From the NCBI RefSeq assembly GCF_003315205.1, contig NZ_QNRR01000010.1, positions 1 to 64,000 of the forward strand: a stretch of 64,000 nt of DNA. Reading direction: 5' to 3'. This document shows positions 51,961-59,843 of this stretch, in pieces. How positions within the stretch are numbered: position 1 is the stretch's first letter; every line of letters starts with the position of its first letter. This DNA comes from Roseimicrobium gellanilyticum (GTDB lineage: Bacteria; Verrucomicrobiota; Verrucomicrobiia; Verrucomicrobiales; Verrucomicrobiaceae). Below the pieces are notes generated by a model, which had not been told where the DNA came from, did not search any database, and saw nothing but the letters and a program-made list of their open reading frames with translations. The position numbers and the translations under genes were made by a program.

Positions 51961-52746
51961 ATGCCTGCTGAAACCTCCAAGGAATCACCGCTCATCTTCC
52001 ACTGGCCCCGGCCGTTGGAGCAGGGGAAGCGGCTGATCTTCTGGATCGGCGTGGTCGCGTTGGGATTGGCCGGCTTCTTTTACGTTTTCCAGGTCGTGTA
52101 TCCGCAGTCGCAGCGCAGCACGCCCATTCCGCATCAGGTGCTGCTGCTGGATCCTTCGGATCCCATTGCGCGGGCGATTCTGAACAAGGTGCAGGATCGC
52201 GATTTCCTCGTGCTGCCGAGCGATGATCCCGGTGCAAACGCGGCAAGGCTTGAGGACCATGCGCCGGTATTCCACCCGAGCTATGAAGGACATCAGCTCG
52301 GCTTGCAGGATCTTCCCCACAAACCCTTCACCGTGCCGCCCGCCCGCCTCTTGAAGGTGGATGAACCGGTGCTGCCGCCCTTGGACCTGAGCGGACTGAA
52401 GAGACCTGTGGAAGACGCGATGCCGACCTCGAAGGAGTCTGCACCTCGTCTGGTGGTGAAGCTCACCGGCGCGCTGGCGACACGGAAGATGATACACCCA
52501 CCCGACCTCGCCGGCCTTGCTCCTGCGGATCCTGGCGCGCATCACATCCAGCTCGGTGTGGATGCGCATGGGCGCGTCTGGTTTGCGCTTCCTCTTCGGG
52601 AGTCGGAGAACCTGGTGGCATCCGCAGAGCTGACCGAACGGCTCACCCGGACACGCTTCGAGCCGGTGACGGTGAAGAAGGAGTCTGCAGAGACGCCGAC
52701 GTGGGGCGTGGCGACCTTTGCCTGGGAGACTCCGGTTGGTCCGTGA
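51961..52746 (+). CDS. TonB-like energy-transducing protein with divergent C-terminal domain
   Basis: 261 residues from ATG 51961. A short cytoplasmic N-terminus with WPRPLEQGKR is followed by one membrane helix (about 24-46, LIFWIGVVALGLAGFFYVFQ) and a periplasmic linker of about 130 residues, moderately rich in Pro (VPPARLLKVDEPVLPPLDLS). Residues 193-259 resemble a TonB C-terminal domain: LGVDAHGRVWFALPL, then ELTERLTRTRFEPVTV and TWGVATFAWE match the order VDxxGxV ... LxxxxxxRFEP ... GxxxFxW. The domain is more divergent than typical TonB. Together with ExbB and ExbD it suggests a TonB-like outer-membrane energising system. No TonB-dependent receptor is in the window. Confidence 0.65.
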   Translation: MPAETSKESPLIFHWPRPLEQGKRLIFWIGVVALGLAGFFYVFQVVYPQSQRSTPIPHQVLLLDPSDPIARAILNKVQDRDFLVLPSDDPGANAARLEDHAPVFHPSYEGHQLGLQDLPHKPFTVPPARLLKVDEPVLPPLDLSGLKRPVEDAMPTSKESAPRLVVKLTGALATRKMIHPPDLAGLAPADPGAHHIQLGVDAHGRVWFALPLRESENLVASAELTERLTRTRFEPVTVKKESAETPTWGVATFAWETPVGP

Positions 52747-52779
52747 GGCAAGCCATCACCTGATACTTCCTGCTGCACC

Positions 52780-53019
52780 ATGATACACGTCTCCCTCACC
52801 AACCTGCTCCTGCTGGGCATGATCGTGGGGCTGGCGCTGCTCGGGTGTTTCTGGCTCTATGCCGTGTGGAAGGAAAGGCGCCAGGAGGGGCGGGCACGGC
52901 AGGATCTCGTCTCCTGTCGTATTTGCGGAAACATCTACGAGAATCTCAGCCGCAGTCCCATGACCGCATGTCCGCAGTGCGGCTCGCTGAACGAGGCGAC
53001 GAAGCCCAAGCCGATTTAG
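52780..53019 (+). CDS. Small membrane-anchored zinc-ribbon protein
   Basis: 79 residues. One membrane helix (about 8-28, LLLLGMIVGLALLGCFWLY) is followed by a basic stretch KERRQEGRARQD and a zinc ribbon with C46-x2-C49 and C64-x2-C67 (VSCRICGNIY, TACPQCGSLNE). The ribbon would lie in the cytoplasm. It is the last plus-strand gene of the exb cluster, 33 bases after the TonB-like gene, and ends 12 bases before a convergent gene. The role is unknown; association with the Exb complex is only suggested by position. Confidence 0.65.
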   Translation: MIHVSLTNLLLLGMIVGLALLGCFWLYAVWKERRQEGRARQDLVSCRICGNIYENLSRSPMTACPQCGSLNEATKPKPI

Positions 53020-53031
53020 GCGCCTCCAAAC

Positions 53032-54468
53032 TCAGGGATTCGGCACCGCCGAGGCAGTGGATTGCGCTTTCGCTGGCACTGCCTCCTGTGTCCACGGTGG
53101 CGGTGTGGATGTTTTGCGCGTCCGATAGCCGTCACCCCAGATGGCCACAGCAACCAATGCCACGGTGAGGATGATCAGCGCGAGGAACAGCGTGAGTGGA
53201 CGGTTTCCGTCGGGTTTGTCCGCGTGATCCACCGGAGCCATGGGCGCCACGCTGCGATGATACACCAATGCAGGCTGGCGCGTGGGGTCCGGGGCGGCGC
53301 TCGTCATGCCCGGTCGTTGTGCCGGGGCGCTGGTGACTTCGTCATCGGGATGGACCTTGGGCGGTTCTCCCTGTCTCCCGGGAGCATGCAGCGGCGAGCG
53401 AGACGGAGCAGCGCTCGAAGCTGCGGCTGGCGAGACCGAGGGCGCAGCCAGGGGAGCGCTGCTCTGCTGGGGCTGCTGCGTGGAGAGCATCCAGTCCGCA
53501 AAGGACAGCGGCTCGTGTGACTTGCGTGATCCACCGAGGGTTGGCACCTTCGAGGCGCCATCGTCAAACACAAGACCTGACGCTGCTGTCTCTCCCCTAA
53601 GCATCGCCTCTGCCCGTAGAGACTCCAGGATGGAGGTCACACTTTCAGGCGCAGCAGACAGGGTGAGCTGCAGCGGAGCTGAGGTGGCGGGATACGGCGT
53701 CCAATGAATGCCTCTTGATATTGACAGCGTCCTCTCGGGCAGTGATACGACGCCTGACATCGGCACTACGATCTCCTGGGCCATTTGAGAAGGCGGAGGT
53801 GGCGCTTCCCTGCTGGAGCCAAACCAGATGATATTCTCCCCCTGCTCCATGCAGATCCGGGTGCTCCCCTCAGTCTCCGGCTCCCAGATGAGTGGACCAA
53901 GAGGAAAACCAAACTCTGCGGAAGACTCTGCCAGGACTGCGGGGAGTTGCACCGGCAGCATCTGATGGCCCACAATCACATTGCCCTCATCATCGAGCAG
54001 GGGAAAGCTCGTGGCATGGGATGGCAGGGCCATCGCCGCGGGGAAGGAAATGACCGGCGGCAGGCGCTTCTCGTTGATGAACACCGCGTCCGCATCCACC
54101 CAGTCGCGAGTTTCCTCGTCCTCCTCATCCAGCTCGCTCTCGTCCAGAATTTGGAACCTGGATGGGCTGCCGAAGAGGGGACACGGTGGAGGGGTGGCAG
54201 TCAGCACCTGGTCTTGGTCTTCACTTGCGGCGCCGTCATCCCTTGTTTTCTTCATCAGGCTCAAGCTCGCGGCTGCGGCGGCGGCCAAACCTGCAGCCAG
54301 AGGCAGTGGGCTCTTATTGCGCAGGGCAAGTCCCGCGAGCATCGCGCTGGCAGCGAGGGCTGCTCCGCCCAAGGCCACGGATGCACCCGTGGATGGGGGT
54401 TCGCTCGGTGCTGGGAGCATGCAGTTGATACCTAAACGCAGGGTAAGCTGGTTTTTAGCGCCTGTCAT
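53032..54468 (-). CDS. Large low-complexity membrane protein, function unknown
   Basis: 478 residues from ATG 54468; ATG 54420 is an alternative. The N-terminal part has two hydrophobic Ala-rich segments (about 30-48 and 55-72), the middle is polar with an acidic run (ESELDEEDEETRDWVDAD), and about 330-420 is Pro/Ser/Ala-rich. A final membrane helix (about 427-447, PLTLFLALIILTVALVAVAI) is followed by a short charged tail. WTPYPATSAPLQLTLSAAPE and PLIWEPETEGSTR may be beta strands. No family is recognised. It is convergent with the zinc-ribbon gene (gap 12 bases) and lies 33 bases upstream of the end of the PSCyt gene on the same strand. Confidence 0.55.
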   Translation of the reverse strand: MTGAKNQLTLRLGINCMLPAPSEPPSTGASVALGGAALAASAMLAGLALRNKSPLPLAAGLAAAAAASLSLMKKTRDDGAASEDQDQVLTATPPPCPLFGSPSRFQILDESELDEEDEETRDWVDADAVFINEKRLPPVISFPAAMALPSHATSFPLLDDEGNVIVGHQMLPVQLPAVLAESSAEFGFPLGPLIWEPETEGSTRICMEQGENIIWFGSSREAPPPPSQMAQEIVVPMSGVVSLPERTLSISRGIHWTPYPATSAPLQLTLSAAPESVTSILESLRAEAMLRGETAASGLVFDDGASKVPTLGGSRKSHEPLSFADWMLSTQQPQQSSAPLAAPSVSPAAASSAAPSRSPLHAPGRQGEPPKVHPDDEVTSAPAQRPGMTSAAPDPTRQPALVYHRSVAPMAPVDHADKPDGNRPLTLFLALIILTVALVAVAIWGDGYRTRKTSTPPPWTQEAVPAKAQSTASAVPNP

Positions 54469-54501
54469 TCAGTTTTGCGACAGCAGTTCCACGGGCTCCT
54501 G

Positions 54502-57500
54502 TCAGTCAAGATGCACGAACTCATTCGCATTGAACAGGAGACGACAGAGTGAAGGCAATCCCTGCTGTTCCACGAGTTTGATAGCGCCTTCCAATTCTTG
54601 CGAGTCAGGCCTGCGTTGGAAGGCCAGCTCCACCGCCCGCGTGACTTGTTCTGAGGTTTCCGTGCCAGCCTCGCGCTGCACACGTTCGGCAAAGTGTCGC
54701 GACTGCTGTAGCATGAAAGCGTTGTTCATCAAGGCGAGGGACTGTAGGGCGGTGGTTGTGGTGAGACGTGCCGGAGTGAGGTTGGCCGGGTCCGGACAAT
54801 CCAGCGTGGTCATGAATCGCTGCGGTGTGGTGCGCACGATGAAGCGGTAGATGCTGCGTTTCCAGAGCGCAGGCTTGTCGGCGGTGACGTGCTTGTAGAT
54901 GGGGGCGTAGGCCTCCTGGTATTCGAAGTCTTGATATCCCGGACCACCCATCGAGGGATTCAAGCAGCCGCTCACGGTCAGCACGGCATCGCGTAGCGAC
55001 TCGGCATCCAGGCGGCGGGGATGCATGCGCGCCAGCAGGGTGTTGGAGGTATCGGGACTGTCCGTGTCACGCAGGGAGCTGCGACGGTAGGCGCTGCTGG
55101 TGAGGATGAGCCGGTGCATGTGCTTCACGCTCCATCCGGACTTCATGAACTCACGCGCGAGCCAGTCCAGCAGCTCGGGATGACTGGGTTTACCCCCGCC
55201 GTTCCCAAAGTCGCTCGGCGTATCCACCAGCCCTCTGCCGAAGTGATGGTGCCACAGGCGGTTCACCAGCACGCGCGCGGTGAGGGGATTGTCCTTCTGT
55301 ACAATCCATTCCGCCAGCCTGCGCCTGCGTTCACCTTCGGATGTGGTGTGATTGCCAAAATCATGATCAGATGCGCCAGCACAGGTGAGGCCGCCGGGAG
55401 CGACCTCCGCGCCGGGAGACTCGGGACTGCCGCGTGCCAGCACCTGGACCTTGGGCGCTTCCCCGCCTAGTACGCCGTAGAACTTATCCGGCCGGGCGAG
55501 AGCAGAGAGCTGACGTGAGAGGGCATCATACTTCCGAATGGCAGAAGAGAGCTCCTCTTGTTCCTCTTTGCCAAGTCGCGAGGAAGCCTCTGCGAGCGTC
55601 ATTCTGGCATCGCCAAGGAAGACTTGATCGTGGGAAATGCCGTCCCCTCCATCCGTGGACATCAGGGTGAGGAATCGTGCACTGGCAGGAATGCTCACGT
55701 CCAGTGGCAGACCACCATCTTTTGCACCGAATTTTGCGCGATGGAAGGCGGTCTTTCCATCCAGAAAGACCCAGAATTCCGCCTTCGAGCCCGCCGCGGA
55801 GCCACCGTAGCCAGTCATGGCCGTGAAGCGTAGCGTGCCATCTCCCAGCGTACGCCGCATGGCTGCCAGATCGAAGGTGATGGCAGCATTTGCGTGCAGT
55901 CCCAGCAGGGAGTGCCCCGCAGCCTTGTAGTTCACGCCGTCCAGGATGGTGCTGGCCTGTGCATTTACCGGACCGTTGCGAATCCCATCCCACGCCTTGC
56001 CAGAGGTGGCGGGCACACCTTCCACCGTGATGCCGGTGCTGGTGATGGGAACGGGGTGGGGCCCCTCAGGAATGACGACCCCATGAATGAGATCTGCGGC
56101 ACGCCCCTTGTCGGACGGTTGCACGGCCACGAATTGATTCGCCCTCGCGCCGTCGAGGAATCCCTTCTTCTGCTCAATGCGCTTCCCGGTGCTGGCATCG
56201 ATGCCCGCTCCTGCCTTTCCATTGCCGGTGCCGTCGCCGCCACCAACGATGTCGGCGAGATCGAGGGTGGGACCAGCGAGGCTGCTGATGACCTCATTGA
56301 GCTTTTGCTGGTGTGCGGTGAGCTTCTTCTTCATTTGCATTGCGCCGTCCTGTCCCGGGGCATCGATGTCCCTCTCACCACGGGTGACGCCTGCAAAGAC
56401 GGCCCAGAGACGGTAGTAGTCCTCCTGGGAAATGGGATCGAGCTTGTGATTGTGGCAGCGGGCACAGTTGATGGTGAGGCCGAGGGTCGAGGTAATCACC
56501 TGCGTTACCATGTCATCGAGATCATCGGCTCTTGCCTGGCGTTTCAGCACGGGGCTGGGTGTTTCCTTCTGCCCCACGAAGTCCCATGGCCCGGCCGCGA
56601 GAAAGCCTGTCGCAATCACCGCATCGCGGTTCTGCGGTGCGATGATATCTCCGGCAATCTGGTGCCGGATGAATTCGTCATACGGCATGTCATGGTTGAA
56701 GGCACGAACTACCCAGTCGCGGTAAGGCCAGGCATGCTCACGCTTCTGGTCGCGCTCGAAGCCATGTGTATCCGCATAGTGCGCGATGTCGAGCCAATGC
56801 CGCGCCCAGCGCTCCCCATAGTGTGGCGAGGCCAGATAACGATCCACGAGGAGCTCCCATGCATCTGCACGCGTGTCCTGGATGAAAGCTTCCACTTCTT
56901 CAGGTGAAGGTGGCAGTCCCAGCAGGGTGAAGCTCAGTCGTCGTATCAAGGTGCGGCGATCCGCCTCGGCCGCGAAGGCGAGTCCTTTTGCCGACAGTTT
57001 CGCATGGATAAACGCATCTACGGGTGAGGAAGCTGGAACGGGCATGCCTTCCGTCGCGGTCATGGGTGGCATCGAGTCGCCTAGCGGTTGCAACGACCAG
57101 AGTGTGCCAGCGTCGCTCAGTCGTTCCTTGATTGTGATTTCCTCAGGCCACGGGGCACCTGAGGTGATCCACTCGCGAAGTTTGCCCACTTCATCCGCCG
57201 TGAGCTTGGGTCCCTTTTTGGGCATTTCAGGCTCTGCGCCGCTCACCGATTGAAGCAGGAGACTCGCCCCTGGATCTCCCACCACGATGGCATTCTTCCA
57301 ATCTGCTTCCCCCAAGGCATGCGCACGGGATTGCAGCGAAACTTTTCCTTTTTGCACATTGGGTCCGTGGCACTCCGCGCAGTGCATGCTGAGGATGGGG
57401 GCGATGTCGCGGGTGAAGTCCACAGCGCCATGGGAGCTGGTGCTGAAGCTGAGTGCGGCAAACACCATGACCTGCCAGGAGTGCATGCGGTGGCGGTGTG

Positions 57501-57510
57501 AACCCTTCAT
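54502..57510 (-). CDS. Planctomycete-type PSCyt/DUF1549-DUF1553 cytochrome protein
   Basis: 1002 residues with an export signal (HSWQVMVFAALSFSTSSHGA). An N-terminal PSCyt1 module carries a c-type haem site CAECHG (C44, C47, H48). The DUF1549 (PSCyt2) domain follows at about 165-370 (VDAFIHAKLSAKGLAFA, RTLIRRLSFTLLGLPPSPEE). A central insertion of sandwich type spans about 480-640. The DUF1553 (PSD1) domain is at about 700-950, with NPLTARVLVNRLWHHHFGRG and LDWLAREFMKSGWSVKHMHR. These periplasmic proteins are presumed redox carriers, of unknown substrate, and nearly always lie beside a DUF1501 gene, as here: the start overlaps the DUF1501 stop by 4 bases (57507-57510). Length is typical. Confidence 0.93.
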   Translation of the reverse strand: MKGSHRHRMHSWQVMVFAALSFSTSSHGAVDFTRDIAPILSMHCAECHGPNVQKGKVSLQSRAHALGEADWKNAIVVGDPGASLLLQSVSGAEPEMPKKGPKLTADEVGKLREWITSGAPWPEEITIKERLSDAGTLWSLQPLGDSMPPMTATEGMPVPASSPVDAFIHAKLSAKGLAFAAEADRRTLIRRLSFTLLGLPPSPEEVEAFIQDTRADAWELLVDRYLASPHYGERWARHWLDIAHYADTHGFERDQKREHAWPYRDWVVRAFNHDMPYDEFIRHQIAGDIIAPQNRDAVIATGFLAAGPWDFVGQKETPSPVLKRQARADDLDDMVTQVITSTLGLTINCARCHNHKLDPISQEDYYRLWAVFAGVTRGERDIDAPGQDGAMQMKKKLTAHQQKLNEVISSLAGPTLDLADIVGGGDGTGNGKAGAGIDASTGKRIEQKKGFLDGARANQFVAVQPSDKGRAADLIHGVVIPEGPHPVPITSTGITVEGVPATSGKAWDGIRNGPVNAQASTILDGVNYKAAGHSLLGLHANAAITFDLAAMRRTLGDGTLRFTAMTGYGGSAAGSKAEFWVFLDGKTAFHRAKFGAKDGGLPLDVSIPASARFLTLMSTDGGDGISHDQVFLGDARMTLAEASSRLGKEEQEELSSAIRKYDALSRQLSALARPDKFYGVLGGEAPKVQVLARGSPESPGAEVAPGGLTCAGASDHDFGNHTTSEGERRRRLAEWIVQKDNPLTARVLVNRLWHHHFGRGLVDTPSDFGNGGGKPSHPELLDWLAREFMKSGWSVKHMHRLILTSSAYRRSSLRDTDSPDTSNTLLARMHPRRLDAESLRDAVLTVSGCLNPSMGGPGYQDFEYQEAYAPIYKHVTADKPALWKRSIYRFIVRTTPQRFMTTLDCPDPANLTPARLTTTTALQSLALMNNAFMLQQSRHFAERVQREAGTETSEQVTRAVELAFQRRPDSQELEGAIKLVEQQGLPSLCRLLFNANEFVHLD

Positions 57511-58949
57511 GCCAGCACCTCCCGAATGACGTGACCATGCACATCCGTCAGCCGTCGCTGGATGCCGTTGTGATACACGCTGAGTTTCTGATGGTCGATG
57601 CCCAGCAAGTGCAGCGCCGTGGCATGCAGGTCGTAGGACATGGTTGGGTTGTCTTCTGCCTTCCAGCCTGTCTCATCACTGGAGCCATAACTGGTACCCC
57701 CTTGGATGCCGCCTCCTGCCATCCACACGGTGAAGGCGCCGGGGTTGTGATCACGTCCCTTCTGGGAACCCTGCATGAAAGGCTGGCGGCCAAACTCGGT
57801 ACTGCAGATGATCAGCGTGCTCTCCAGCAGACCGCGCGACTTCAGGTCTTGAAGCAGGGCGCTGCAGCCGCTGTCCAGAACGGCGCCCCAGTAGCCATGG
57901 TCGCGCATGATGTCCTCATGCGAGTCCCAGTTTGGGCGAATCTTCTTCGCCGTCGTGTTCTCAGCACCACAGTACAACTGCACAAAGCGCACTCCGCGCT
58001 CCACCAGCCGGCGCGCCAGCAGACACTGCCTGCCAAAGGGGCCGATGTCTTCATGGTCGAGCCTGTACATCTTGCGCGTGGTCTCGCTTTCACCGCGCAG
58101 GTCGGTCACTTCGGGCGCGCTGAGCTGCAATCGTGCAGCGAGTTCGTAGGAAGCGATGCGTGCCTCCAGTTCGCTCTGGCCAGCGCGTGCAGCAAGATGC
58201 TTGCGGTTGATGGATTGCAAGAAATCCAACCCTTCTCTTTCTTGTTCAGGCGTGTTCGCAAATCCACCTTGCAGCGTATCTGCGAACAGGTCCGCAATGG
58301 GAGCCTTCGACGCCGCAGTCTCAATCACTGTGCCCTGATGTACCGCAGGCAGGAAACCCGCGCCCCAGTTGATGACGCCGCCGGGGGGTAGGCCGCGTGG
58401 ATCTGGCAGTACCACGAAGGCGGGCAGATTTTCACTCTCGCTGCCGAGGCCATAGGTGACCCATGCGCCCATCGCAGGGAAGCCGGGGAGGATGAAGCCG
58501 CTGTTCGCCATGAACATCGCAGGACCATGCAACGCCGTCTTGCTCTGCATGGAGTGGATGAAAGCCATGTCATCCACGCATTGTGAGAGCCGTGGGAAAA
58601 GGTCGGACATCCACTTCCCGCTCTGACCATGCTGGCGGTAGGGCCAGAAACTCTTCGCGTAGCTTCCCGCCTTGCCGGAGAAGAAGTTCTTTCCGTCTTC
58701 CCGATCGAACGGCCTGCCGTGCAAGCGCTCCAGCGCCGGGCGGTAGTCCCAGGAGTCCACATGACTCATGCCTCCCGGACAGAAGATGTGGATCACACGC
58801 TGAGCCTTCGGCGCATGGGGAGAAGGCCGGGGAGGCTGGGCGCTGGCCTGCTGCATGAGTGAGGTCAACGCAATGCCGCCGAGTCCGCCTCCCGCCTTCC
58901 AGAGGAATTCGCGGCGGCCACTGCATACTTTGTCGCGGGAAACCTTCAT
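57507..58949 (-). CDS. DUF1501 sulfatase-fold protein, Tat-exported
   Basis: 480 residues. The N-terminus SGRREFLWKAGGGLGGIALT is a twin-arginine signal. DUF1501 proteins have an alkaline-phosphatase/sulfatase-like fold; visible blocks are HIFCPGGMSHVDSWDYRP, CVDDMAFIHSMQSKTALHGP, LIICSTEFGRQPFMQG and GRDHNPGAFTVWMAGGGIQG. The catalytic chemistry is unproven, but the metal-ligand-like Asp/His residues (RDHNP, HVDSWD) are kept. The stop overlaps the PSCyt gene start by 4 bases, and its own start overlaps the GntR stop by 4 bases (58946-58949). So the three genes form one translationally coupled operon. Confidence 0.93.
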   Translation of the reverse strand: MKVSRDKVCSGRREFLWKAGGGLGGIALTSLMQQASAQPPRPSPHAPKAQRVIHIFCPGGMSHVDSWDYRPALERLHGRPFDREDGKNFFSGKAGSYAKSFWPYRQHGQSGKWMSDLFPRLSQCVDDMAFIHSMQSKTALHGPAMFMANSGFILPGFPAMGAWVTYGLGSESENLPAFVVLPDPRGLPPGGVINWGAGFLPAVHQGTVIETAASKAPIADLFADTLQGGFANTPEQEREGLDFLQSINRKHLAARAGQSELEARIASYELAARLQLSAPEVTDLRGESETTRKMYRLDHEDIGPFGRQCLLARRLVERGVRFVQLYCGAENTTAKKIRPNWDSHEDIMRDHGYWGAVLDSGCSALLQDLKSRGLLESTLIICSTEFGRQPFMQGSQKGRDHNPGAFTVWMAGGGIQGGTSYGSSDETGWKAEDNPTMSYDLHATALHLLGIDHQKLSVYHNGIQRRLTDVHGHVIREVLA

Positions 58950-59674
58950 GCGGTGCGCGGGGTTTTCTTCGTACGATGCTTCCGGCCACCGCTTTGCCCA
59001 GCGGCCAAGTCCTGCACGGCCACCTCGATGTGGTGCTGCATGGCGCGCGCTGCACCGGCTTCATCCTTAGCCTCCACTGCGTGCAAGATGGCAGCGTGGT
59101 GCTCGATGGCGCGCTTCACCCCGGCATGAGAAATCGTGGCCATGCGGCTTTCTCGACCGAGATCAGAGAGGGTCTCCAACAGCAGGCTGAAGATTTCGTT
59201 CCCGGTGGCACGGGCCAGGGCACGGTGAAAATCAATATCCGCTTCCACCGCCTCCGGGAGAGTGACGGCATTCTCCAAACGGGCGTGCACCTTGCGGAGG
59301 TCCCGCATTTGGGATGTGGAAACGCGGGAGGTGGCGAGCCGGGCCACCTCTGGCTCAATGGCGAGGCGCACTTCGAGTGATTGCGTCAGGCGGCCCGCTT
59401 CATCCGGAATCAACAAGGCCAGCGAGCCATTGAGTGGCTTGTGCAATTTCCCGCTGCGACGAATGCCCACGCCGTGCTGCACCTCGACGAGGCCCTGCAA
59501 TTCAAGCCGCTTGGTGGCTTCGCGTACGACGGTGCGGCTTACGCCGAGCTGGTTCGCGAGTTCGCGCTCTGCGGGCAGCCACTCCTCCGCACGGTCGCGG
59601 CGCAGTTCCTTCGCGAGTCGCTGGCTGACTTCTTCCACCAGGGTGGAGGGACGTTGGATGGCGGCAAGATTCAT
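58946..59674 (-). CDS. FadR-subfamily GntR transcriptional regulator
   Basis: 242 residues. The winged helix-turn-helix (about 15-75: EEWLPAERELANQLGVSRTV, VREATKRLELQGLVEVQHG) is followed by an all-helical FCD ligand domain (about 95-225). That domain has LEVRLAIEPEVARLA, EADIDFHRALARATGN and EHHAAILHAVEAKDEAGAAR, the Asp/His metal-site region of the FadR group. Such regulators usually sense an acid metabolite. The C-terminus is basic (SGGRKHRTKKTPRTA). It is the first gene of an operon with DUF1501 and PSCyt (4-base overlaps). A perfect inverted repeat lies 20 bases before its start codon (59694-59719), so it probably represses its own operon and the divergent esterase gene. Confidence 0.9.
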   Translation of the reverse strand: MNLAAIQRPSTLVEEVSQRLAKELRRDRAEEWLPAERELANQLGVSRTVVREATKRLELQGLVEVQHGVGIRRSGKLHKPLNGSLALLIPDEAGRLTQSLEVRLAIEPEVARLATSRVSTSQMRDLRKVHARLENAVTLPEAVEADIDFHRALARATGNEIFSLLLETLSDLGRESRMATISHAGVKRAIEHHAAILHAVEAKDEAGAARAMQHHIEVAVQDLAAGQSGGRKHRTKKTPRTA

Positions 59675-59693
59675 AAAAACGGAGTCTCGGAGG

Positions 59694-59719
59694 CAAGTGG
59701 TAAGAGGTCATACCACTTG
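59694..59719. promoter_or_regulatory. Probable GntR operator between divergent genes
   Basis: A perfect 9-bp inverted repeat, CAAGTGGTA (59694-59702) and TACCACTTG (59711-59719), with an 8-base spacer. It lies 20 bases upstream of the GntR start codon and 124 bases upstream of the divergent esterase start. The TGGTA/TACCA core is like operators of the FadR subfamily, and the GntR gene is adjacent, so auto-control is likely. Confidence 0.75.
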
Positions 59720-59843
59720 GTAAAATACGCGGCTGTCTCATCGAACTTTCCGGGGACAGGTACTTTTGTGCCGTGCTCTCCTCCTGGCGTCGTGAAGCGG
59801 AACTCGCCTGAAGAGTTTCCCACCCTGCCCGTATCCTCTGCGC

